64,000 nucleotides of DNA, taken from the NCBI RefSeq assembly GCF_023078375.1, contig NZ_CP095554.1, forward strand, positions 3,650,501 through 3,714,500, read 5' to 3'. Below, piece by piece: positions 19,505 to 26,949 of the stretch; the first letter of the stretch is position 1, and each line of letters begins with the position of its first letter. The stretch is from Roseomonas gilardii subsp. gilardii. GTDB taxonomy: Bacteria; Pseudomonadota; Alphaproteobacteria; Acetobacterales; Acetobacteraceae. A model generated the notes under the pieces. It ran no database searches. It was not told where the DNA came from and worked only from the letters and a program-made list of their open reading frames with translations. The position numbers and the translations under genes are program-made.

Positions 19505-21337
19505 TCAAACCGGCTTCTCAATGAGCCATTTCGGATCTTCCACTCGAACCGGTAAACCAACTTCTGTGGCGAAATCCCGTGCCGCTCTTGCAACCTCCGG
19601 CCAAGGGTGGTCATCGCCGATCAGGATGCCACCCGGCTCCAGCAGATCCCAGTACTGGCGAGCGTCCCGCAATACGGCCCCATATTCATGTGCCGCATCG
19701 ATATGAATCACGCCTGCGCGCACCCCCAAGCGCTTAAGAATGACTGCCGCATTCTCAGAAGTTTGTGCCAGCGGCACAACAAAGGTCGACACTTCCTCAT
19801 GCACAATATTGGACAGGAACTGCCAGTATAGCGATGGCCATCCGTGCCGTAATTTGAGGTCCTCAAAGATCCGGTCGGGACGTTCATGGTTCCAGTGCTC
19901 TGGACTGCCGAGAAAAGTGTCGATGGCGATCACTGCTCCGTTTATACTCTGCGCTTTAAGGTGCTTCGCCATGTAAATTGTCGAGCCCCCCTTCCAGACA
20001 CCGACATCGATAACGACGCGCGGGCGGCGGGCAAGGAGTTCGCGCTCCAATGCCGGATGCTGACTGTTCCATCCTTGCAAATCTTCCGGAAGGCTTGGAG
20101 TGAAACCGGCATAAACATCCGTGGCGAATAATTTCCTTTGAAGCTCCTCGGCTATAGTTCTCGTGATATCTATCGGCTGCCGAAGTTGAGATCCTGCGGA
20201 CATGTCCGATGGGGCCTGCTGTGTAATCCGGGCGAGTTGCCTCCGCCTGAATTCCTCACTGTTGGCTATGCGGCGCACGATCTCGGCCGGTTGCATCTCG
20301 CCGGCATTGAGAGCAGAGGTAAAGGTGTCAAACCCGATGCGATCTGGCGCCCGCTCCAGAAGCCCCCAGTAAAGGGACTGCACGAAAGTCTCCGACGGAA
20401 GCTTCTCATCCGCAACCGTCACCATCAGGCTCTGTTCTCGATCGATGAGTGACACCCGCGCCTCGGTTGCCATAATAGCCAAGTCATCCGATGTCGGGAA
20501 ATCGAACCCTCTTAGTTGCTCGTTGAAGAGGATGGTCCCATCATAGCCCATACTTTTATACAATTCTGGATTGTAGTGCTCACCAACATCGCCGATGTAA
20601 TGACCTTGGGCTGGGAAACACATGAGTCTAACCGTGCCGAGCGCGGCGCAAGCCACTTCTTTTGCCGCATCCTGGGATGTTCCAAAAATCGGCACGCCTA
20701 GTGAAGAAAAATAGGCACGTATGCGCTCATCAGGTCGCTCGGAATAAGGGCAGTTCCGCACAAAGCTCAGATATTCGTCCAAAATTTCGCGCTGGCGCTG
20801 CCACTGTCTGCGTGTCAGTGCAAAACCCCAGTTATGCCCCATGGGTACGAGATGGCGCCTTAGCCGCCGCTGCTCGTCATTTGGAGCCCTATGAACACCA
20901 TATGCAGCTACATAGCCGATACGTTCCTCTTCTAGAGCGAAATCTGAAAGTTTTTGCAGTGTGTCGAGGTAGTAAGGGGACAGGACCATATCATCTTCAA
21001 AAAATACACCAAGCTCGGCATTCATTTCCTCAAATATGAATTTTTCTGCCCGCTCAAAATTAAGGGCTACTCCAAGATTGTATGGAGCAACATGGACCAT
21101 TCCATTGGGGAAGTAGCGCCGAAACACAGAAACGCTTGCAGCAATATCTTCAGGTTTTGCCCGAGATTTCCTGCCAAATGGGCTTTGCGCTCCGTCTTGG
21201 AACAGGTGGACGGAACTGTCTTCGATAATCACGCTTTGCGATTTAAGACTTTTCAACACCTTGTCGAGTAGGTTGGGCCTATTGAAAGACATAATCGCGA
21301 TAGGCGGCAAAAATGGGCGCATCACTAGATCTGGCAT
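19505..21337 (-). CDS. Three-domain protein: glycosyltransferase, DUF4214, methyltransferase
   Basis: A 610-aa fusion. Residues about 10-300 form a GT-A-type glycosyltransferase: it begins PPIAIMSFNRPNLLDKVL and has the metal-binding FFEDDMVLSPYYL motif, reminiscent of GNT-I-like enzymes. Residues about 335-390 resemble DUF4214 (YWGLLERAPDRIGFDTF, then NSEEFRRR). Residues about 440-600 form a class I SAM-dependent methyltransferase of the Methyltransf_24 type (VVIDVGVWKGGST; GVIHIDAAHEYG; LEPGGILIGDDH). The gene is clearly lower in GC than its neighbours. The start at ATG 21337 is chosen by domain onset, because no strong ribosome binding site is visible. It likely modifies a surface glycan or glycoprotein. 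Confidence 0.82.
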   Translation of the reverse strand: MPDLVMRPFLPPIAIMSFNRPNLLDKVLKSLKSQSVIIEDSSVHLFQDGAQSPFGRKSRAKPEDIAASVSVFRRYFPNGMVHVAPYNLGVALNFERAEKFIFEEMNAELGVFFEDDMVLSPYYLDTLQKLSDFALEEERIGYVAAYGVHRAPNDEQRRLRRHLVPMGHNWGFALTRRQWQRQREILDEYLSFVRNCPYSERPDERIRAYFSSLGVPIFGTSQDAAKEVACAALGTVRLMCFPAQGHYIGDVGEHYNPELYKSMGYDGTILFNEQLRGFDFPTSDDLAIMATEARVSLIDREQSLMVTVADEKLPSETFVQSLYWGLLERAPDRIGFDTFTSALNAGEMQPAEIVRRIANSEEFRRRQLARITQQAPSDMSAGSQLRQPIDITRTIAEELQRKLFATDVYAGFTPSLPEDLQGWNSQHPALERELLARRPRVVIDVGVWKGGSTIYMAKHLKAQSINGAVIAIDTFLGSPEHWNHERPDRIFEDLKLRHGWPSLYWQFLSNIVHEEVSTFVVPLAQTSENAAVILKRLGVRAGVIHIDAAHEYGAVLRDARQYWDLLEPGGILIGDDHPWPEVARAARDFATEVGLPVRVEDPKWLIEKPV

Positions 21338-21450
21338 TGATTCGATCTTTTTGGAGGCATCGTTCTTTATCTTTCTTGAACGACAGGTTTTACGATGCTC
21401 AAAAAATGATAACCGCCACGCAGACGATCCATGACATCTTGTACTTTCGT

Positions 21451-23682
21451 TCACATGCTCTCGAAGAGAAGCTGTTCGACGATATTCTGCCGCCCGGCCG
21501 CGTCTGCTTCGGCAGCCCAACCAATTTGCCGCACTCCGAAAGCAGCTTGGCGTGGATCGTGCTCACCCAGAGATAACGCAGGCCGATCAAGCGTGAAGCG
21601 CAGGTCTACCAATCCGTCCGCAGATACAGGGATGCGAAGGCGCAGAACTTTGGTCACCCAAGGCTGAGCAGCCATGGAGCCGACACGCAGATCGGAGGGA
21701 CCATAAGATGTCGCCATGGGCCGGACCCCGGCGGGAGCGACGGTTACGACTTGCCCGTTCGCAGTAGGGGCTCCAAAAAGCTGAAGATACACAATGACTC
21801 TGCCAGTGCGGAGCCCGGTATAGAATGCAGCCCGCGCCGATTTTCCTGTCATCCAGGCACCGATGGATTCGCAGTCGCTCCAGCCTTCCACCAGGGTCGA
21901 TCGCAGTGGTGTGGCGATGTAGTTGGATGGCATGCCATGGCTTCGGCTGTAATCGGCTGGTCGGAAGGTTTGTCCGCCGGGCATAAGAGCCACGGCAGCA
22001 CATGCACCCCTGGATGGCTTTTCCTTCTGCCGCTGCAGGGCAGCCAACAGATCACGTCCCACATCGTGCCAAGTCCGTGCCTGGAAACGTGTTCTGATAT
22101 CCATGCGACGCTTCTCTAGGTAACCCGACTCAAACAGCATGCGACGCATCACGGTTATGCCGTCGCGAATGTTCAGCGGGTCCACATAATCTACGAGGTC
22201 CTGGCCAACCTCCGGGATGGATGTTGCATTGGAGGCAACACAGGGCACACCGTAGGTCAGGCTCTCGCCGACAGGGAGGCCCCAGCCTTCGCAGAATGAT
22301 GGAAACGCCGTGAAGAGGCAGTTCTGATAGAGTGTCGCCAGATCCTCGTCCGACAGATCATGAAGAACATGCAGACGACCATCCAGATGGTTCGTATCAC
22401 GGATCTGGTCCATGAGTTCATCGACACGCCATCCCTGACGCCCAATGAACACCAGATCCGGCATATCCTCGCCCTGCGACAGAAGTTCTCGCCAGATGCG
22501 GAAAAGATAGGCGTGGTTCTTACGCGCCTCAATGGTTGAGACGGAAAGGACGAAGCGTCGGTCGCGCAGATGTGCGATCTTGCCATCCCATTGCGCGTTG
22601 TAGCCAGCAGTCAGCCGCTTCACTGGCTTCAAGACATGGGCCAAAGGCACCGCCTCAACACCAATGTCCGTAATCCCATTCTCAGCCAGCAGGCGTCGGA
22701 CATCGTTCGCCACATAGTCGCTAATGGCAAAAAGGAAGTCGAAGCAACGCAGCCCATCGCCGATTGCCAGCGTGAACCAGACGCTCAGCAGCGGCGCGCA
22801 GAACTCAGGGTGAGTGATGGGGATTAGGTCATAGATATAGAGACCCACTCGTAGGCCCAATTCACGCATCCGGGCACAAGTCTGGACGACTTCCCGCACA
22901 TTCCAGAAGGCGCCCAGGATGAGCAGTGTTTGCGTTGATGCCGGCGGGATCAGAATGGCAGTCGTGCGCAGTTCGGCGACCAGTTCCTTCAGCCGCCGCT
23001 GCTCGACTCGCGTTCCCGCTGCGTGGGACACCAACTGAGACAGTGTATTGTTCTCTAGCATCATACAGCCCTCGGGGCTGCTGATCACGAAGCGATAGCC
23101 GCAAAGCTGATCCTTCGGCAGTGCCAGAACTTGCTCGATGATATTGGCTTGGACGCGCTGTATGCCCGACAGCGTCCGATGCTCGTTCAAGTACACCAGG
23201 AGGTCCGTCACCTCCATCAGCGTGGCCGTGGCGAGTTCCTGTTCCGTCCAGTGGCCCATCAGTTCGGAGGCGAGCTGGCTCTCGCCCAGCATCACCAGCT
23301 CCCGGTACGCATCGGCCGAAGCTTCCAGCCGCAGCGCGTTGGCGAGGCTCTCGGCGGCTTCGCCGCGCCGTCCGGCCAGGATCAGCGCGCGGCCGAACTG
23401 GAGCTGCGCGTCGCCGTCCTCAGGCCCGAGTTCCGCCGCCCGGCGATAGGCTTGCAGTGCATCGGAGACCTGCCCCTGTTCCTTGAGCGCGTGGCCCAGT
23501 TGTACCCAGATGGGAACGTCTTTCGGCTCCGCTTCCAGATGCAGGCGATACAGCTCCGCCGCGGCGGTCCAGTCCTTCCGATCCCGGGCCTCGTCGCCAG
23601 CCCGCCGGAATTGACGGTCCTCGCCCCGCAAGGGGGCTGCCAGGGAGGCTAGCTTGGTCAAGATCAGTTCCCCGCCACGCAT
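21451..23682 (-). CDS. TPR-glycosyltransferase family 4 protein with C-terminal accessory domain
   Basis: A cytoplasmic-type protein of 743 aa. It has N-terminal TPR repeats (about 25-120: AAAELYRLHLEAEPKD, ALQAYRRAAELGPED), a GT-B glycosyltransferase domain (about 150-540) with RFVLSVSTIEARKNH, FCEGWGLPVGES and GVPCVASNATSIPEVG, and a C-terminal beta-rich domain of about 180 residues beginning near SLVEGW-like VEGWSDCESIGAWMTG. The ATG at 23682 is taken; a TTG at 23709 and a GTG between are alternatives. It lies 113 bp upstream of the three-domain glycosyltransferase on the same strand. Base composition changes within the gene: the TPR part is GC-rich while the rest is less so. Confidence 0.82.
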   Translation of the reverse strand: MRGGELILTKLASLAAPLRGEDRQFRRAGDEARDRKDWTAAAELYRLHLEAEPKDVPIWVQLGHALKEQGQVSDALQAYRRAAELGPEDGDAQLQFGRALILAGRRGEAAESLANALRLEASADAYRELVMLGESQLASELMGHWTEQELATATLMEVTDLLVYLNEHRTLSGIQRVQANIIEQVLALPKDQLCGYRFVISSPEGCMMLENNTLSQLVSHAAGTRVEQRRLKELVAELRTTAILIPPASTQTLLILGAFWNVREVVQTCARMRELGLRVGLYIYDLIPITHPEFCAPLLSVWFTLAIGDGLRCFDFLFAISDYVANDVRRLLAENGITDIGVEAVPLAHVLKPVKRLTAGYNAQWDGKIAHLRDRRFVLSVSTIEARKNHAYLFRIWRELLSQGEDMPDLVFIGRQGWRVDELMDQIRDTNHLDGRLHVLHDLSDEDLATLYQNCLFTAFPSFCEGWGLPVGESLTYGVPCVASNATSIPEVGQDLVDYVDPLNIRDGITVMRRMLFESGYLEKRRMDIRTRFQARTWHDVGRDLLAALQRQKEKPSRGACAAVALMPGGQTFRPADYSRSHGMPSNYIATPLRSTLVEGWSDCESIGAWMTGKSARAAFYTGLRTGRVIVYLQLFGAPTANGQVVTVAPAGVRPMATSYGPSDLRVGSMAAQPWVTKVLRLRIPVSADGLVDLRFTLDRPALSLGEHDPRQAAFGVRQIGWAAEADAAGRQNIVEQLLFESM

Positions 23683-23801
23683 GATCTGTCCGCTCACAAA
23701 ACCGAGCAATCATCCGTTATCCGAACGAATCATACAACCCCGAAGGGAATTCTGTTCCGAGAAAAACCCTTTATCGGCGAGAGTTTACGGCAGGCTATTT
23801 G

Positions 23802-23835
23802 AGGTGCGTGGAAGACCCTAACGTCTCCACGCGCC
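23802..23835 (-). terminator. Candidate terminator hairpin downstream of accA
   Basis: AGGTGCGTGG and CCACGCGCCT, extended by AGAC and GTCT, form a stem of about 14 bp with one bulged A and one G-T pair, starting 8 bp after the accA stop codon. No strong U-tract follows on the minus strand. Confidence 0.4.
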
Positions 23836-23842
23836 TTACCGC

Positions 23843-24799
23843 TCAGGCGACGCCGTGGCGGCCCATTTCCAGGAACTTCTCACGCCGCCGGCTCTTCAGG
23901 GTTGCGCCGTCGAGGGGCAGCAGAGGCTGCAGGGCCTCCCAGACCTTCTCGCCGACATCGGCGACCGCCTTGGCCGGGTCGCGATGCGCGCCGCCCAGCG
24001 GCTCCGGCACCACCGCGTCCACCAGGTTCAGGCGCAGCAGGTCCTCCGCCGTCAGTCTGAAAGCCTCGGCCGCCTGCGCGGCCTGGGCGGCGTCGCGCCA
24101 CAGGATGGAGGCGCCGCCTTCCGGCGAGATGACGCTGTAGATGCTGTGCTCCAGCATCAGGATGCGGTCCGCCGCCGCCAGGGCGATGGCGCCGCCGGAG
24201 CCGCCCTCGCCGATGATCGTGGCGACCACCGGCACGGGCGCTTCCAGGCAGGCCTCGATGGAGCGTGCGATGGCCTCGGCCTGGCCGCGCGCCTCGGCCT
24301 CGATGCCGGGGAAGGCGCCCGCCGTATCCACGAAGGTGATGATCGGGATGCCGAAGCGCCCGGCGAGTTCGATCAGGCGCCGCGCCTTGCGGTAGCCCTC
24401 AGGCTTGGCGCTGCCGAAATTGTGCTTGATGCGGGTTTCGGTGTCGGTGCCCTTCTCGGTGCCCAGGACCATCACCGAATGTCCGCGGAAGCGGCCGAGG
24501 CCACCCACCACCGCCTCGTCATCGGCGAAGGCCCGGTCCCCCGCCAGCGGCGTGAACTCCTCCACCAGTGCCTCGATATAGGCCAGGCATTTCGGGCGCT
24601 CCGGGTGGCGGGCCACCTGCGCCTTCTGCCAGGGGGTCAGCTTGCTGTAGGTCGTGGCGAGGAGCTTCTCCGCCTTGTCCTGCAGGCGGCCGACCTCCTC
24701 CGCCACATCGATGCCGCCGGCATCGGTGGTCCGGCGGAGTTCCTCGATCTGGCCTTCCAGCTCGGCGATCGGCTTCTCGAAATCCAGGAAATGACGCAT
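23843..24799 (-). CDS. accA: Acetyl-CoA carboxylase carboxyltransferase subunit alpha
   Basis: The alpha subunit of the carboxyltransferase that, with AccD, transfers CO2 from biotin to acetyl-CoA for fatty acid synthesis. The 318-aa length is typical. Markers are FLDFEKPIAELEGQI at the N-terminus, FGSAKPEGYRKARRL, TFVDTAGAFPGIEAE, the oxyanion-type IGEGGSGGAIAL, and MLEHSIYSVISPEGGASILWR. I chose the ATG at 24799 because it begins the conserved N-terminal helix. The other carboxylase subunits are not in the window. The upstream neighbour is the PAP2 phosphatase gene on the same strand, 148 bp away. Confidence 0.97.
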   Translation of the reverse strand: MRHFLDFEKPIAELEGQIEELRRTTDAGGIDVAEEVGRLQDKAEKLLATTYSKLTPWQKAQVARHPERPKCLAYIEALVEEFTPLAGDRAFADDEAVVGGLGRFRGHSVMVLGTEKGTDTETRIKHNFGSAKPEGYRKARRLIELAGRFGIPIITFVDTAGAFPGIEAEARGQAEAIARSIEACLEAPVPVVATIIGEGGSGGAIALAAADRILMLEHSIYSVISPEGGASILWRDAAQAAQAAEAFRLTAEDLLRLNLVDAVVPEPLGGAHRDPAKAVADVGEKVWEALQPLLPLDGATLKSRRREKFLEMGRHGVA

Positions 24800-24947
24800 C
24801 GGGGGTCCGTACACGGAGGCGTGCGGAGCGGCTAGAGCGGATCTGGCCGCAGGGGAAGCACCGGAAGCACGAATTTGCCCTGTCCGGAAGAGAGGTTGGC
24901 GCCCCCGCGCGTGCCCCCCGGGGGAAGCCAGGGGGAGGCGGCGGTTT

Positions 24948-25658
24948 TCAGCGCCCCGTTTCCTCCGGCTTCTCGACCTGGCCACGCCGTTGCAGGCGGA
25001 GCGCCACCAGCCAGCAGGAGAGCGCCCAGGCCGAGCCCAGGCACCAGCCGGCCAGCACGTCCGTCGGCCAGTGCACCCCCAGATAGATCCGGCTGGCGCC
25101 CACCAGCAGCGTCACCGCCACCGCGACGGCCATCACGTAGAGCTTCAGCCTTGGCCCCGCCTGGATGCGCGTCATCAGCGCCCCCAGGGTCAGGTAGGTG
25201 ACGGCCGAGAGCATGGCGTGGCCGCTGGGAAAGCTGGCGGTGAAGACCTCCACCATATGGGGCACCACATCGGGCCGGGGCCGCTCGAAGGCGAGCTTGA
25301 CCAGCAGGGACAGGACGGTGCCGCCCAGGATGGACACGGCGGTCAACAGTGCGGCGCCGCGCTTGCGCTCCAGCATCAGGCCGCCCAGCACCACCAGGGT
25401 CACGGACACCAGGATCACGTTGCTGCCCAGGGCCGTCACGTCCTGCGCGATCGCCGGTAGCCAGCGGGGGCCTATGGGCCGCTCCAGGTCGGCCGGATCC
25501 CGCAGCAGGAGGAGCAGGTGGCGGTCGAAGCCTTCCAGGCTGTCGCCATGCACCAGCGCCGCCAGAGCCACGAAGCCCAGCAGCCCCCCGGCCACCATCA
25601 GCAGGCCGAGCAGTCCGGGCAGTTCGGGCCGGGCATCGCGTCGCTCGGATCGGGTCAT
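24948..25658 (-). CDS. PAP2-family membrane phosphatase
   Basis: An integral membrane phosphatase of 236 aa with about six helices. It carries the full PAP2 signature: KLAFERPRPD (KX6RP), SFPSGHAM (PSGH) and SRIYLGVHWPTDV (SRX5HX3D), placing the active site on the periplasmic face. Likely substrates are lipid phosphates such as undecaprenyl pyrophosphate or phosphatidic acid, which the sequence cannot distinguish. The ATG at 25658 has GGGAGGA about 9 nt upstream. The preceding open stretch is Pro-rich and non-coding in character. Confidence 0.88.
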   Translation of the reverse strand: MTRSERRDARPELPGLLGLLMVAGGLLGFVALAALVHGDSLEGFDRHLLLLLRDPADLERPIGPRWLPAIAQDVTALGSNVILVSVTLVVLGGLMLERKRGAALLTAVSILGGTVLSLLVKLAFERPRPDVVPHMVEVFTASFPSGHAMLSAVTYLTLGALMTRIQAGPRLKLYVMAVAVAVTLLVGASRIYLGVHWPTDVLAGWCLGSAWALSCWLVALRLQRRGQVEKPEETGR

Positions 25659-25752
25659 GCGTGTCGTTCCTCCCGGACGGGCCGCCTGGCTGGGCATGGG
25701 GGTGGTTCGGATGGGGGGGGGCGGAGGGCCCCGGCTCCGGGGCAGCAACGGC

Positions 25753-26718
25753 TCAGTTGGCGTCGCGTTCCCCGGCGCCGTCTTCCTCTGCGGCGCCAGC
25801 AGCCTCGGACAGCGGATGGTGCAGTTCCATGACCGCCCGCAGCCGCTCCTCCATCACCTTGGTGTAGATCTGCGTGGTCGCGATATCGGCATGGCCGAGC
25901 AGCACCTGAAGGGAGCGCAGATCCGCCCCCCGGTTCAGCAGATGCGTGGCGAAGGAGTGGCGCAGCACATGCGGCGTCGCCCGGGCCGGATCCAGCCCCG
26001 CCTCCAGCGCTGCCGCCCGGAGAAGCTGGTTCAGCCGCTGCCGCGTCAGGTGCCCCGCCGCGGCGCGGGAGGGAAAGAGCCAGCGCGGCGCCGGCCGGCC
26101 CTTCTCCGCCTTCGCCAAGTCCTTCTGCGCCAGATCCTTCTGTGCCAGCTTGGCCAGGGCCTGCCGCGCCCGGGCGCTGATCGGGATCAGGCGCTCCCGC
26201 CCGCCCTTGCCCCGGATGGCGATCAGCGGCGCGGTATCGCGCAGCGCCGCCGCCGGCAGGGCGACCAGTTCGCTGGCCCGCAGGCCGGACCCGTAGAGCA
26301 TCTCGCAGGCCGCCACGGCCAGCAGGCCGCTCCGGCCCGGCAGGCGGGACGCAGCGGCGATCAGCGCCTCCACCTCCTCCTCCCGCAGTGCCTTGGGCAG
26401 GGATTGCGGCAGGCGCGGCGTGTCGAGCAGCGCGGTCGGGTCGTCGCGCCGCATCCCTTCCCGGGCCAGGAAGCGGAAGAACTGGCGCAGCGCCGAAAGC
26501 CGCCGGGCGACGGTGCGTGCGGAAAGCCCCGCGCCGGAGAGCCCGGCGAGATAGGCGCGCAGCGCCTCGGGCGAGGCACCTTCCAGCGCCCCGCCGCCCT
26601 TCCGCCGCAGGTGGCCCGCCACATCCGCCAGGTCCGCCTCATAGGCGGCCAGGGTGTTGCGGGCCGCGCCGCGCTCGGCCGCCAGCATCTCCAGAAAGGC
26701 CTCGACACGGGCATCCAT
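25753..26718 (-). CDS. xerD: Site-specific tyrosine recombinase XerD
   Basis: A tyrosine recombinase, about 321 aa, that resolves chromosome dimers at dif together with XerC. The SAM-like N-terminal domain (about 1-85) precedes the catalytic domain with Arg in SGLRASELV, Lys in GKGGRERLIP, HVLRHSFATHLL (HxxR), LLGHADIATTQIYTKV (His and nucleophile Tyr). An unusual charged insert with a duplicated AQKDL element lies between the Lys hairpin and the HxxR motif. It is transcribed after a small membrane-protein gene 30 bp upstream. No attachment-site or phage genes are nearby, so a housekeeping role is most likely. Confidence 0.92.
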   Translation of the reverse strand: MDARVEAFLEMLAAERGAARNTLAAYEADLADVAGHLRRKGGGALEGASPEALRAYLAGLSGAGLSARTVARRLSALRQFFRFLAREGMRRDDPTALLDTPRLPQSLPKALREEEVEALIAAASRLPGRSGLLAVAACEMLYGSGLRASELVALPAAALRDTAPLIAIRGKGGRERLIPISARARQALAKLAQKDLAQKDLAKAEKGRPAPRWLFPSRAAAGHLTRQRLNQLLRAAALEAGLDPARATPHVLRHSFATHLLNRGADLRSLQVLLGHADIATTQIYTKVMEERLRAVMELHHPLSEAAGAAEEDGAGERDAN

Positions 26719-26748
26719 GGCGTGCAGGAGAGCCGACCGGCCACGCCC

Positions 26749-26895
26749 TCAGCGCGTGCCGAAGCGCTCCGCAGGGATGGTCCGCTCCACCGGCTGTGGA
26801 CTCACATCGGGCGGGAAGGCACCAATGACGAGCAGGCCCACGGCGAGCAGTGCGATGACGACAAGAATGATCAGGGTGAGTGGGCGACGAAACAT
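26749..26895 (-). CDS. Small single-pass membrane protein (48 aa)
   Basis: A short gene of 49 codons. The product starts MFRRPLTLIILVVIALLAVG, a basic N-terminus followed by one strongly hydrophobic helix, then a short Pro-rich tail ending in ERTIPAERFGTR. It fits an inner-membrane protein with its tail in the periplasm. It lies 30 bp upstream of xerD on the same strand and 54 bp from the divergent aroKB start. Coding evidence is the hydrophobic pattern, sensible codon use and the strict fit between neighbours. No function is known to me. Confidence 0.6.
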   Translation of the reverse strand: MFRRPLTLIILVVIALLAVGLLVIGAFPPDVSPQPVERTIPAERFGTR

Positions 26896-26949
26896 GGAGT
26901 TGCGCGTGGTCCCTCGCGTGCGGGCGAAGCCGTGCTAGCCTTGGGCATC

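Noticed and set aside
25753-26718. Tyrosine recombinase as integrase of a mobile element
   Set aside because: Length and motifs fit housekeeping XerD, and no attachment repeats or phage genes flank it; the tRNA gene is 21 kb away.
25198-26949. In-frame upstream extension of aroKB of nearly 600 codons
   Set aside because: It overlaps xerD, PAP2 and the 48-aa gene on the opposite strand and has shadow-type composition; the fusion starts near 26950.
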